The notes beneath the pieces were generated by a model, which saw only the letters and a list, made by a program, of their open reading frames with translations, did no database searches and was not told the DNA's origin. From Marivita sp. S6314 (GTDB lineage Bacteria; Pseudomonadota; Alphaproteobacteria; Rhodobacterales; Rhodobacteraceae), in contig NZ_JALKAO010000005.1 of the NCBI RefSeq assembly GCF_023015985.1, forward strand, positions 176,932 to 240,931: DNA of 64,000 nucleotides, in the 5' to 3' direction. Below are positions 56,147 through 64,000 of this stretch, piece by piece; within the stretch, counting starts at the first letter, position 1; every line of letters begins with the position of its first letter. A program made the translations under genes and the position numbers.

Positions 56147-56860
56147 TTATTTTATCAGTGTTTTCAGGGCGTCGGTCGTGCGGTCATGCTCCATATCGAG
56201 GAGCTTTTGACCCAGTTCGTAGGATCGTTGCACTTCGATCATCCGGGTCAGTTGGGAAATCGCATCGACGTTTGACCCTTCGAGATGGCCTTGAAGCACC
56301 TTTCCGCTTTCCGAAGGTGCCAGCGCGGAATCTGTCCGAAACAACACACCGGATTCGCGCGTCAGATCGGCGCCGGGTTCCGGTTCCATGACGCCGATCT
56401 GGCCCAAGAGCTGTTCGCCAAGGCTGACCGTACCATCGGCGGCCACTTTGACATCGGCTTCGCCGGGCGGCACGTTGATCGGTGCACCGCCGGTATCCAG
56501 CACACGATGGCCGTCAGAGGACACGATGTCGCCGATGGAGTTCACGTTGAACGCGCCTGCGCGGGTCAGTCGAAGACCATCCGGCGTTTCCAGTTGAAAA
56601 TAGCCGCTTCCCTCGATGGCAAGGTCCAGAGCGTTGCCGGTTTGGGTCAGGATGCCCTGTGCCGTTGACGTCTTTTTGACCCGGGCGGCGGCCATGGAAA
56701 GGCTGTCCCCGCCGCGGATCGCTTCGACATATTCCGAGAAGACCAGCCCCTGTTGACGGAATCCGGTCGTTGCCGAATTCGCGATATTATGCGCGATCAA
56801 TTCCATTTCGCGCGTGAGCCCGGATTGCCGGGCCAGCGTGACATATCCGGTACTTTCCAT
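56147..56860 (-). CDS. flgF: Flagellar proximal rod protein FlgF
   Basis: 237 residues. N-terminal LARQSGLTREMELIAHNIANSATTGFRQQG and C-terminal QLTRMIEVQRSYELGQKLLDMEHDR match the rod family; the shorter central domain distinguishes it from FlgG. It forms the proximal rod between FlgC and FlgG. Starts two bases after fliQ's stop on the minus strand. Confidence 0.96.
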   Translation of the reverse strand: MESTGYVTLARQSGLTREMELIAHNIANSATTGFRQQGLVFSEYVEAIRGGDSLSMAAARVKKTSTAQGILTQTGNALDLAIEGSGYFQLETPDGLRLTRAGAFNVNSIGDIVSSDGHRVLDTGGAPINVPPGEADVKVAADGTVSLGEQLLGQIGVMEPEPGADLTRESGVLFRTDSALAPSESGKVLQGHLEGSNVDAISQLTRMIEVQRSYELGQKLLDMEHDRTTDALKTLIK

Positions 56861-56862
56861 AT

Positions 56863-57132
56863 CTAGCTTCCTGCGATCGATGGCACGACAGCGACTTGAA
56901 AAAAGTCGACCAACGTACGCGTCATGAAACTCATCGACACCCAGAAGACGGCCAGCATGGCCATCAGTTTTGGCACAAATGTAAGCGTCATTTCCTGCAC
57001 AGACGTCAGCGCCTGAAACAGACCAATCGAGACGCCGGTCAGAAGTGCTGCGATCAGGATCGGGGCCGAGATGACAACAGCGATCCGCAGCGCCTCGCGC
57101 AGAAGATCGAAGATAAAGCCTTCAGTAAACAT
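56863..57132 (-). CDS. fliQ: Flagellar biosynthetic protein FliQ
   Basis: 89 residues with two membrane segments; LIAALLTGVSIGLFQALTSVQEMTLTFVPKL is the FliQ core. It is part of the FliPQR export channel. Placed inside the rod gene run, as in many alphaproteobacteria. Confidence 0.96.
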   Translation of the reverse strand: MFTEGFIFDLLREALRIAVVISAPILIAALLTGVSIGLFQALTSVQEMTLTFVPKLMAMLAVFWVSMSFMTRTLVDFFQVAVVPSIAGS

Positions 57133-57135
57133 GGG

Positions 57136-57435
57136 TCAAACCGGCATCCGGAGGATTTCCTGATAGGCTTCGACGACCCGGTTTCTGACCGTAACGGCCG
57201 TTTCAACGGCGAGCTGCGACTGGGCCAGCGCCTCAACCAAAGCATGCGGATCGGCATCGCCATACATCGCCCCCATCGCGGTTTCTTCGGTTGTTTTCAG
57301 TGTTTGCGCGAAGTTTTCCGTGATCTGCGCAAAGCTTTCAGCCACGGCGGCCCGGGGATCGGGGGTCGTCGCAGGTTTGAGAGCGGCATATTGTTGTGAG
57401 GCGAAGAGCGTTTTGACGTCCATGATTTTCTCCAT
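57136..57435 (-). CDS. fliE: Flagellar hook-basal body protein FliE
   Basis: 99 residues. The C-terminal half carries the FliE pattern (DPHALVEALAQSQLAVETAVTVRNRVVEAYQEILRMPV). It joins the MS ring to the rod. Three bases separate it from fliQ. Confidence 0.95.
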   Translation of the reverse strand: MEKIMDVKTLFASQQYAALKPATTPDPRAAVAESFAQITENFAQTLKTTEETAMGAMYGDADPHALVEALAQSQLAVETAVTVRNRVVEAYQEILRMPV

Positions 57436-57445
57436 TCTGGAAAGG

Positions 57446-57835
57446 TTATTTGCGCAGCAAATCCATCAGGCCAGACGACATCTGACGGGCCTGATCGAAC
57501 ATTTTGAGGTTCGCCTGATAGCTGCGCTGCGCTTCTCTTGCGTCGGCGATTTCGATCACGAGATCGACATTGGACCCGGTGTAATGCCCATCGCTGTCGG
57601 CCATGGGGTGGCCGGGATCATAAATGCGTTCACCGTCGCGACGGTCGAGGGTCACTTTGTCCACCTTAACCTCGGGCAGCCCGGTGCGCTGCAGTTCTGA
57701 GGCGAAGGAAACGGTTTTGCGTTTGTACCCTGGGGTGTCCGTATTCGCGACATTTTCGGACACGATCTGAAGACGTTGGGCTTGCGCCCGCAGACCGCTG
57801 GCGGACACGTTGAGGGCTTTTGAAAATGCTGACAT
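57446..57835 (-). CDS. flgC: Flagellar proximal rod protein FlgC
   Basis: 129 residues. N-terminal ALNVSASGLRAQAQRLQIVSENVANTDTPGYKRKTV and the C-terminal VIEIADAREAQRSYQANLKMFDQAR are the family helices. Proximal rod subunit, co-transcribed with flgB (nine bases apart). Confidence 0.97.
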   Translation of the reverse strand: MSAFSKALNVSASGLRAQAQRLQIVSENVANTDTPGYKRKTVSFASELQRTGLPEVKVDKVTLDRRDGERIYDPGHPMADSDGHYTGSNVDLVIEIADAREAQRSYQANLKMFDQARQMSSGLMDLLRK

Positions 57836-57844
57836 GTGACGCCC

Positions 57845-58228
57845 CTATTGCTTGCTCAACGCGGCGCGGAGCATGCCGAGAGAGGCGCGATAAACGGCCA
57901 AAGCCCGGTCGTGCTGTCGTTTGGCAGCAACGGAATTCAGGATCTCGGTCTCAAGGTCGACACCATTGCCGTTCGGTTCCTGATTTGTTCTGATGACATT
58001 GTGCGCCACCTGAGTGGCGCGGGTGCTGTCGATATGTGTGTGCCGCGTGACTTTGAGAGCAAAACCGCCCTGAGCCCCCGGCGCAATATCCGAAAACGCA
58101 GCGACGGTTTTGGCGCGATAGTTCGGTGTGTCGGCATTCGCGACGTTCTGGGACGTCACGGCCTGTTTCAACCCGGCATGCCGGGCCATCGACATGGCGG
58201 TTTTGAACGTATCCAAATTCTGGAACAT
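57845..58228 (-). CDS. flgB: Flagellar proximal rod protein FlgB
   Basis: 127 residues. TAMSMARHAGLKQAVTSQNVANADTPNYRAKTV at the N-terminus is the family signature; the C-terminus ends LAVYRASLGMLRAALSKQ. First gene of the flgB-flgC-fliE-fliQ-flgF-flgG-flgA-flgH-fliL run and divergent from fliI, so an 87-base region (58229-58315) holds both promoters. That region contains CTTAACCC, a CtrA-type half-site. Confidence 0.95.
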   Translation of the reverse strand: MFQNLDTFKTAMSMARHAGLKQAVTSQNVANADTPNYRAKTVAAFSDIAPGAQGGFALKVTRHTHIDSTRATQVAHNVIRTNQEPNGNGVDLETEILNSVAAKRQHDRALAVYRASLGMLRAALSKQ

Positions 58229-58315
58229 GGCGGGGCTTCTCCCTCGGTTGGTTCAACGAAGGCTTAACCCTGATTCCTTTAAAAAGGGTTTGCGACATCC
58301 GGAACGGAGACTTCG

Positions 58316-59671
58316 ATGCAAATTGTGAACCTTTCAAATCTTCAGAAACGTGTTGCGGATATCGCGCCATTGTCACCGGTCGGCCGCGTCTGCGCCGTGA
58401 CGGGTCATACGATTCTGGTTGAAGGCTTTGAGTCGGATGTCAAAACGGGTGATCGGCTAAAATTGGTGAAAGAAAACAAAACACACCTGACCGGTGACGT
58501 GATCCGGATCGACAAATCGGTGGTCACGATGCTGCCGGATGGGCCGTTGGATCAGATTTCCCTGTCGGATCGGGTCGTGTCCATGGGGCCAGGTCGCATC
58601 GCCCCGTGTGACGCGTGGATCGGGCGAATTCTGGATCCTTATGGTGCCCCACTTGACGATCAGCCTTTGCCGCAGGGGGACACACAGCTTGACGTGTACC
58701 ACGATCCGCCCACGCCAATGTCTCGAAAGCCACTTGGCGCGCGGCTGGACACCGGGTTCAATATTTTCAACACCATGCTGCCGATTGTCCGGGGGCAGCG
58801 CGTTGGAATTTTTTCGGGGCCGGGCGTGGGCAAGTCCACGTTGCTTTCAAGTTTCGCGCGCAAAATCGAAGCCGATATTGTCATTCTGGTGCTTGTTGGG
58901 GAACGCGGACGCGAAATCCACGAATATGCCCGAACGGTGCTGGGTGAGGCGCGGACAAAGCGAACGATTGTCGTGGCGTCGGCCGCAGATGCGCCTTCAA
59001 CCGCGCGGGCCAGATGTCCACTGACCGCGATGCGCATTGCAGAATGGTTCCGTGATCGTGGGTCGCATGTTTTGGTGATTATGGATTCCGTCACCCGGTT
59101 TGCAGAGGCGCAGCGGGAGGTTGCGATCATGGCTGGTGAGTTTCCCAGTCTGCGGGGATTTCCCGCGTCCACGCCGTCTCAGATTACCAAACTGGCCGAA
59201 CGTGCGGGGCCGGGTCGCGTCGGGACCGGTGACATTACGGCAATACTAAGCGTCTTGGTGGCCGGATCGGATATCAACGAACCCGTATCCGATATGTTGA
59301 GGGGCGTGCTGGATGGGCATATTCTGTTGGATCAAATGCTTGCACAACGTGGGCATTTTCCGGCGGTTGACCTCTTGGCGTCTGTGTCTCGGGCTTTGCC
59401 GGACGCCGCAAGTGAAGCGGAAAACGCGGTGATCACGCAAGCGCGGTCTCTTGCGTCGGTGTATTCCGAAGCGTCGCCGCTGATCAGTGCTGGTCTTTAT
59501 ACCAAGGGGAGTGATCCACTGGTTGATCAAGCCATCGCGTTTCGTGGCCACTTTATGTCATTTTGCAAGGACACAACTGATGGTGGTTGCGATGCGAGTT
59601 TTGACCGGCTTCTGCTCTGCCTAAGGCGGTGTCAGGGGACGGAGATCACGAATCCGGGCCATGGCATGTGA
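58316..59671 (+). CDS. fliI: Flagellum-specific ATP synthase FliI
   Basis: 451 residues. Walker A FSGPGVGKSTLLSSFAR (about residues 164-180), Walker B LVIMDSVTRFAEAQRE and the catalytic glutamate in LVGERGREIHEY are all present. Hexameric ATPase that energises export and unfolds substrates. The C-terminus is slightly extended (CQGTEITNPGHGM). Single gene between two minus-strand units. Confidence 0.97.
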   Translation: MQIVNLSNLQKRVADIAPLSPVGRVCAVTGHTILVEGFESDVKTGDRLKLVKENKTHLTGDVIRIDKSVVTMLPDGPLDQISLSDRVVSMGPGRIAPCDAWIGRILDPYGAPLDDQPLPQGDTQLDVYHDPPTPMSRKPLGARLDTGFNIFNTMLPIVRGQRVGIFSGPGVGKSTLLSSFARKIEADIVILVLVGERGREIHEYARTVLGEARTKRTIVVASAADAPSTARARCPLTAMRIAEWFRDRGSHVLVIMDSVTRFAEAQREVAIMAGEFPSLRGFPASTPSQITKLAERAGPGRVGTGDITAILSVLVAGSDINEPVSDMLRGVLDGHILLDQMLAQRGHFPAVDLLASVSRALPDAASEAENAVITQARSLASVYSEASPLISAGLYTKGSDPLVDQAIAFRGHFMSFCKDTTDGGCDASFDRLLLCLRRCQGTEITNPGHGM

Positions 59672-59691
59672 ACAGTTCTGGCGCAGTTCAT

Positions 59692-60483
59692 TCAGACAGA
59701 TTGCAATAGCATCAACGCCGTTTGCCGGGACGACATCGTTGCAGACGCTTGCGATTGTTTCAGTAATAGGAAGCGTTCGATAATCTCTTCGGAGGCAGTG
59801 GGCTGCGCCAGTTGAGACAGATCATCGGTACCAAAGACGGCCTGAGCCTTTGAGCGCATCCTGTCATGTTGTTCGTCAATGGAGAGATTACCGAAAGCCC
59901 TGGGCAGTCCGAGAGCGCTTTGTATCACCTCTTTCGCCGGGGGTGTTCCAAGAACCTGGTACCAAGCTACCGAAGGGGACGCGGCATTCTCAACAATATC
60001 GCGCAGAGCCCTTTCGAAACCCAAGGCAAGCCGCATGTCGGTGTCGACGTTACCAACAGAGATTGCAAAGCTCTCTGCCTTGTATCCGTCAAGAAGCTGT
60101 GTGGCGAAACGCGGATCGCGGGTGTTCAGGGGGACGCCCGAAGAGAAGTCGAAATCGGACGCAAGACGCCGGTATCTGCGATCAGATAGCTTGTTCGCAA
60201 GCGCATCCGCGTTGTCTACGCCCTGCTCCATGATCGTTTTGATGAAATGGCGGTTTTCCAAGTCTTCCGACAGCCCGTATGCACCGAGCACAACCTTCAA
60301 CAGGCGGCGGTCCGAGGTGATGTCATCGGCAGTTTCAACCTTTGGAAACTGCGATTTGAAGTGCTCGGTCTCGGAAATCACAGCCGTTTGCGCGACGAGT
60401 AAAGACGTCTGGCTCTCTCGCGTTTTGGAAAGAAGCGACCATTTTTGCAGACCATTTCCGATCAGAACGGGTGAGAACGACAT
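59692..60483 (-). CDS. DUF1217 domain-containing flagellar-cluster protein
   Basis: 263 residues matching the DUF1217 family: LLKVVLGAYGLSEDLENRHFIKTIMEQG (about 60-87), SDRRYRRLASDFDF and SVAWYQVLGTPPAKEVIQSALGLP. Members are found in alphaproteobacterial flagellar loci; the biochemical role is not established. It follows flbT after one base, so it belongs to the flagellin transcript. Confidence 0.85.
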   Translation of the reverse strand: MSFSPVLIGNGLQKWSLLSKTRESQTSLLVAQTAVISETEHFKSQFPKVETADDITSDRRLLKVVLGAYGLSEDLENRHFIKTIMEQGVDNADALANKLSDRRYRRLASDFDFSSGVPLNTRDPRFATQLLDGYKAESFAISVGNVDTDMRLALGFERALRDIVENAASPSVAWYQVLGTPPAKEVIQSALGLPRAFGNLSIDEQHDRMRSKAQAVFGTDDLSQLAQPTASEEIIERFLLLKQSQASATMSSRQTALMLLQSV

Positions 60484-60484
60484 C

Positions 60485-60883
60485 CTAGGCCTGCTTCAAG
60501 AGAGACCGTTCGATCGCGAGCAAGCCGCGCAACGCTTTGAGGCCAAGGTAGATGTTACCGTCATCAATTGACGACCCGGCTTTATCGACCGCCTGAACGT
60601 AAGATGTGCGCTCGAAAACGCGCCGCAGAACATTGATCTGTTCCCGCAGCCGAGACGTCACGGCGGGACTGTCCACTTCGCCGCTCAACAGAAGCTGGGC
60701 CAGATAGCATGCCTGTTTGACTGGTGTGTTCACGTCGGATGGATGAATGGCGTCCTTCAGACGCAAAATCTTGGCGTGTTGGTTCACAATCGTGATTTTT
60801 GAGCGCCGTTCCCCATTTTCAATGACAGCTCCATTAATCAAAACGCGTTCGCGCGGTGCGAGCTTTAGGACCAGTCCGCTCAT
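60485..60883 (-). CDS. flbT: Flagellar biosynthesis repressor FlbT
   Basis: 132 residues. LVLKLAPRERVLINGAVIENGERRSKITIVN (about 4-34) is the family start. In Caulobacter FlbT acts after transcription, binding flagellin mRNA and promoting its decay until the hook is complete. Its start overlaps the flaF stop by 4 bases. Confidence 0.94.
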   Translation of the reverse strand: MSGLVLKLAPRERVLINGAVIENGERRSKITIVNQHAKILRLKDAIHPSDVNTPVKQACYLAQLLLSGEVDSPAVTSRLREQINVLRRVFERTSYVQAVDKAGSSIDDGNIYLGLKALRGLLAIERSLLKQA

Positions 60884-61245
60884 GACACCGCCTCGGACGC
60901 CGTCAAGCCGCGATAGATTGCCAGGTTTATGTCAATCAAGGGTTGGCAACTTTCAGATCCGGATTGGACGATTTTCGTGTAGTGCCGCACGAATTCGCTC
61001 AGGTAGAAGATCTTGGATTTCAAGTCTGGCGGAAGCACGTTGCCTTGTGAGGCCACATCCGACGCGAGAATGTTCCACAGCCGGGAATTGTCGTGCAGGG
61101 CAGCGACGAAACCAGGGAAATCCTCTTTTCTGCGGCAGGATGCGTTTTTCAGACGTCGGGTGGTTTCCAAGACGATGGACCCCTCCACGTCTCGCGCTGA
61201 TCGTACGGATTGGTAGGCGTCTTGCTTAAGAGCTGAAGCGATCAC
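60880..61245 (-). CDS. flaF: Flagellar biosynthesis regulator FlaF
   Basis: 121 residues. RDVEGSIVLETTRRLKNA (about 18-35) and NRLWNILASDVASQGNVLPPDLKSKIFYLSEFVRHYT are recognisable. In Caulobacter FlaF is required for flagellin translation, opposing FlbT. It follows the flagellin gene after 62 bases containing a very stable hairpin. Confidence 0.93.
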   Translation of the reverse strand: MIASALKQDAYQSVRSARDVEGSIVLETTRRLKNASCRRKEDFPGFVAALHDNSRLWNILASDVASQGNVLPPDLKSKIFYLSEFVRHYTKIVQSGSESCQPLIDINLAIYRGLTASEAVS

Positions 61246-61278
61246 CAGTGCACCTTTCTATTTACCCAGTCGTTCGAA

Positions 61279-61302
61279 TTGGGGTCGCCGAAGCGACCCC
61301 AA
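61279..61302 (-). terminator. UUCG-loop hairpin between flagellin and flaF
   Basis: Perfect 10-bp stem TTGGGGTCGC / GCGACCCCAA. On the minus strand the loop is TTCG closed by C-G, the exceptionally stable cUUCGg tetraloop. There is no T-run after it (TTCGAACG), so it is more likely a 3' mRNA stabiliser or partial attenuator between the flagellin and flaF reading frames than a complete terminator. Confidence 0.65.
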
Positions 61303-61307
61303 GGAGA

Positions 61308-62579
61308 TTATCGGAACAAGGACAGCAGGGACTGCGGTGCCTGGTTTGCGATCGACAAGGCCTGAACGCCCAGCTGTTGCTGAACCTGAAGTGCCTGAAG
61401 CCGTGCAGAGGCTTCTTCCATGTCCGCATCGACGAGTGTGCCGATCCCGGATTTGAGCGAGTCAGTCAGGCTGGAAATGAAGTTCGCCTGGGTTTCGATT
61501 CGCCCCTGAGCCGAACCAAAGGACGATGCCGAATCGATTGCGTTCTGGATCATGAACTCGATGGACACCAAAGCCGCGTCGGCACCGGAATCTGATGTGA
61601 CATCGATGTCATTCAGTTTTTCCAGCCCGCCGCCGATTGTCACATTGGTAGGTGTCGTCAATGTGTCGACCCGTGCCGCAACCGTGTCGGTCGCATCGGT
61701 GACCGTTGAACTCAACTTCAACGTGCTGCCGGACGCGGTCACATTGAAGACGTCGGTATCCAGACCTTCTTCTGCTGCATAGATCGCGAATGCCTGGGCC
61801 AATCCTTTCGCGACATCGCCGGCGGTGTCACCGTCTCGCGCGATATACATGATCTTTTGCGCGTCTGCGGCAGACGTCCCGGTGGTGTAATCTGCAGCAG
61901 TAAACGTGCTTCCATCCGCGTCGGTGCCTGCGATTCCAAGACTGAAGACCTGGCCCGCGCCGGTTGGCGTCGTGACAACCAGATCAGCGGTTTGCGTCGC
62001 ATTGAGGGTCGCGGCGGCGGTCAAGTTCGCAACTGTACCGCCGGTGACGGAACTTGCCGCTGTACCAAGGTCTTTCTTGGATACAGTGATATCACTTGCA
62101 GAAACGCCAGACGCTGACCGGTCGAGCGAAGCAAGAACCTTCACATTCCCAGAGCCCGCATCCGTTTCCCGGTTGGAGAGCAGGTTCAGACCGTTGAACT
62201 GCGCCGCCCCAACGACGGCATTGATTTGATCGCGAAGGGCGACAATGTCGGTTTGGATTTTCGCGCGATCCACGTTTTGTTCTTGAGACGCAACGATCTT
62301 GCCCTTCATTTCGGTGAGCAAATCCGTAACCGTTTCGGCACCGTTTCGTGCCACAGCCACAGTGGATTCACCCAAATTCAGGCTGTCGGAAATTCCTTGA
62401 AACCCCTTAACATCGGATTCCATGACCTTGGAAATCGCCCACACAGCGGCATTGTCTTTTGCCGTTGCGACGGATTTCCCTGTGGAAATCTCGTTTTGCG
62501 TTCCGGTCAATTGAGAATTGATCGATTTAAGGGTTTGCAACGCCACCATAGCGCCATTGTTTGTCAAAATACTGGACAT
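61308..62579 (-). CDS. fliC: Flagellin
   Basis: 423 residues from the ATG at 62579, with AAAGGA upstream. N-terminal D0/D1 helices (MSSILTNNGAMVALQTLKSIN, then the AQFNGLNLLS motif near 140) and C-terminal D1/D0 helices (SSFGSAQGRIETQANFISSL and the final QQLGVQALSIANQAPQSLLSLFR) are conserved. The central Thr/Ala/Gly/Asp-rich segment (about 150-330) is the surface-exposed variable domain. It is longer than many roseobacter flagellins because of this domain. An 84-base longer frame exists upstream without support. Confidence 0.96.
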   Translation of the reverse strand: MSSILTNNGAMVALQTLKSINSQLTGTQNEISTGKSVATAKDNAAVWAISKVMESDVKGFQGISDSLNLGESTVAVARNGAETVTDLLTEMKGKIVASQEQNVDRAKIQTDIVALRDQINAVVGAAQFNGLNLLSNRETDAGSGNVKVLASLDRSASGVSASDITVSKKDLGTAASSVTGGTVANLTAAATLNATQTADLVVTTPTGAGQVFSLGIAGTDADGSTFTAADYTTGTSAADAQKIMYIARDGDTAGDVAKGLAQAFAIYAAEEGLDTDVFNVTASGSTLKLSSTVTDATDTVAARVDTLTTPTNVTIGGGLEKLNDIDVTSDSGADAALVSIEFMIQNAIDSASSFGSAQGRIETQANFISSLTDSLKSGIGTLVDADMEEASARLQALQVQQQLGVQALSIANQAPQSLLSLFR

Positions 62580-62835
62580 CTTGTTCCTTTCAGGAGTGCT
62601 TCGCACAAATTTGAGAGCAACGCGCATTTGCAACGTTTCTCGGATAAACGGCCGTACTGGCACCTACTGACTTAAAGCTCGCGCCACTTGAAAAGTGCGC
62701 CTTGATCAATGCCTAAGAATTGTGAGTCAATTGTTAAGCCCTGCCATCTGAAGGCGGAAAATTTGCCGAAAATGAGATAGGAATATTCGCGATGCATTAG
62801 TGTAGTGTGAAGGATTGTGGCCCTAAACAATTAGA
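62580..62835. other. Divergent promoter region between flagellin and the FliK-like gene
   Basis: 256 AT-rich bases. It must hold the flagellin promoter (minus) and that of the FliK-like gene (plus). On the minus strand GGCCGTTTA is near a sigma-28 -10 element and TTAAGT lies upstream, but the spacing (15 bases between 8-mers) is too long for a convincing call. GGCTTAAC also occurs on the minus strand, the same sequence as near flgB. Confidence 0.4.
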
Positions 62836-64000
62836 ATGATGATAGGTACGATCCCTTTTGTGAACTTGAATAACGATCCTATGGCCACGGAGGTGGTGTC
62901 GGGTCACGCAAGGGGCGAGGGTCGCAATCACAAGGAGATGAGCTTTCTTGCTCTTTTTGAGAGTCCTAATTCTGTTGCTACGACAAAAGTGATTAATGAA
63001 CCTTCTCCAAGTTCAAAAGCTACTCAAGTGCATGAAATTGGTGAATTTGACGCGCTTAGGATTTATGATGTGGTTCCAGGCACGAAAGAGACAAAATTTT
63101 CGCTAAATTTTAAAACCGCTGATCATGGTTTCTTAGAACAGGCAGAAAACTCATTTCCAGAGGCAGCGACCATAATGGTGCGCTTGACCAACGAAGAAAT
63201 TGGGGTAGTTGAAAGCGAATCCGAAGTTGTGATGTCGCAGAAAGAAGTATCTGTTGTGCGACAATCCGCCGTTCCCATCCTTGATGATCCATCCACGATG
63301 GGGATTTCCAAGGCTATGGGTCAGCAGGAAAAGGATTTAATAGAATTACAGACGGCGAAATCTCATGATTCTGACGTCAGAATTAGAAGAATGGACGAAA
63401 CGCTAAATTCCTCCTTTTTGGATGATCGTGAAGAAATCAAGCGCGATGTTCAGAGAGCGAAATTACCAATCCCAAGCGAGGATTTCGTCAAATTATCTCA
63501 AAATGGGAACGGATTTGAGAAAAACACCGTAGAGATGCGTTCTCGATTTGGTTCGTTAGAGTTGAAGAAATTGGAAGATCAATCAAATGGGTTGGTTAAG
63601 CCACTCAATATGCGAGATGCAGTTAATGGCGTAGACAGTTTGGTCCGCGGTCAGCAAAAAAATTCAAGTTTTGGTAGGCCAGAAGCGTTTGACGGTGATA
63701 TTGGCGACGGTGCGAAGAAGTTGCATCAGACGGTGCATCCGCACAGCGCAAAGAGTGTCGACACTCTTTCCTCACTTGAGGCTTCCGATCCGCGTGAACA
63801 TGGGAATATCGGGCGCGATGACTTAAAAGTCGCCGTGCCGCGTCACATAATTTCACACGAGGTTTTCACATCGGGACAAACCCAAAATCCTGTTGAACGG
63901 GGACCGGCGGCGAAGAATGTGTCACCGTCACCGTCACCGTCACCGTCACCGTCACCGTCACCGTCACCGTCACCGTCACCGTCACCGTCACCGTCACCGT
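62836..64000 (+). CDS. fliK: Putative flagellar hook-length control protein FliK, N-terminal part (partial)
   Basis: Open frame from the ATG at 62836 to the window end without a stop, 388 codons visible. It starts MMIGTIPFVNLNNDP and is hydrophilic, of low complexity and poorly conserved, as FliK N-terminal ruler regions are; no FliK C-terminal domain is visible because it lies beyond the window. The call rests on position (next to flagellin, flaF and flbT) and composition. Base composition is clearly lower in GC than the neighbouring genes. The last 79 bases are a TCACCG hexamer repeat in frame, giving Ser-Pro repeats. Confidence 0.6.
   Translation, partial: MMIGTIPFVNLNNDPMATEVVSGHARGEGRNHKEMSFLALFESPNSVATTKVINEPSPSSKATQVHEIGEFDALRIYDVVPGTKETKFSLNFKTADHGFLEQAENSFPEAATIMVRLTNEEIGVVESESEVVMSQKEVSVVRQSAVPILDDPSTMGISKAMGQQEKDLIELQTAKSHDSDVRIRRMDETLNSSFLDDREEIKRDVQRAKLPIPSEDFVKLSQNGNGFEKNTVEMRSRFGSLELKKLEDQSNGLVKPLNMRDAVNGVDSLVRGQQKNSSFGRPEAFDGDIGDGAKKLHQTVHPHSAKSVDTLSSLEASDPREHGNIGRDDLKVAVPRHIISHEVFTSGQTQNPVERGPAAKNVSPSPSPSPSPSPSPSPSPSPSPSPSP
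63922..64000 (+). repeat. Hexanucleotide microsatellite (TCACCG)n
   Basis: Thirteen complete TCACCG units plus the first base of a fourteenth; the array continues past the window. The unit is in frame with the FliK-like gene (TCA CCG, Ser-Pro), so gain or loss of units changes protein length by two residues each without a frameshift. Confidence 0.95.

Noticed and set aside
62640..62720. Sigma-28 promoter for flagellin
   Set aside because: A GCCGTTTA and an upstream TTAAGTCA are present, but they are about four bases too far apart for the usual consensus.
63922..64000. CRISPR-like or satellite repeat array
   Set aside because: The unit is six bases with no spacers and is in frame within an open reading frame, so it is a coding microsatellite.

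Overview
This window comes from an alphaproteobacterium of the Rhodobacterales (Roseobacter-type) lineage. The evidence is the gene content and order: a minus-strand gyrB-recF-dnaN-dnaA block with rpsT, mutM and ubiE-ubiB beside it, a leuCD...leuB arrangement, a heterotetrameric sarcosine oxidase operon, TRAP and UMF1-type transporters, and an alphaproteobacterial (CtrA-type) flagellar set with FlaF and FlbT. Most of the window is GC-rich. Two stretches are visibly more AT-rich: about 11.65-12.28 kb and 62.6-63.9 kb. No insertion sequence, prophage, rRNA operon or CRISPR array was found.

Layout. 0-6 kb: the end of a 3-hydroxyacyl-CoA dehydrogenase, a three-gene TRAP transporter, the bifunctional ring-opening enzyme PaaZ and a PaaX-type repressor, so an aromatic acid (phenylacetyl-CoA) catabolic cluster with its own uptake system. 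6-12.3 kb: ribosome rescue factor ArfB, a tiny ORF with a perfect ribosome-binding site, a queuosine-precursor transporter with a structured leader, a phytase-like esterase, MepA endopeptidase, a UMF1 transporter, a thioesterase, YggT and a frameshifted PemK/MazF toxin remnant. 12.3-20.2 kb: RecQ, YaaA, a hybrid histidine kinase, a thiolase, an MscS channel and a 43-residue membrane peptide. 20.4-27.5 kb: leuC, leuD, three accessory genes, leuB, a DMT transporter and tRNA-Pro(CGG).

27.5-34.8 kb: an operon of an MttB-superfamily methyltransferase, a TetR regulator and sarcosine oxidase soxBDAG, preceded by two copies of a 16-bp palindrome that look like the regulator's operators. 34.8-37.1 kb: a phosphotransferase and acyl-CoA dehydrogenase pair. 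37.2-48.6 kb: the replication and housekeeping core (gyrB, recF, dnaN, dnaA, rpsT, an enoyl-CoA hydratase, mutM, ubiE, ubiB). 48.6-64 kb: flagellar genes in several divergent units: export gate and switch-side genes (flhA, fliR, flhB), a rod and P/L-ring unit (flgB, flgC, fliE, fliQ, flgF, flgG, flgA, flgH, fliL), the export ATPase fliI, the flagellin unit (flagellin, flaF, flbT, DUF1217) and, cut by the window end, a FliK-like gene that runs into a hexanucleotide repeat coding for Ser-Pro.

Points most worth following up: the H-type pseudoknot candidate over the ribosome-binding site of the queuosine-precursor transporter, the perfect-SD small ORF with an internal anti-SD sequence, the paired palindromes before the methyltransferase/sarcosine oxidase operon, and the in-frame Ser-Pro microsatellite in the presumed hook-length ruler.
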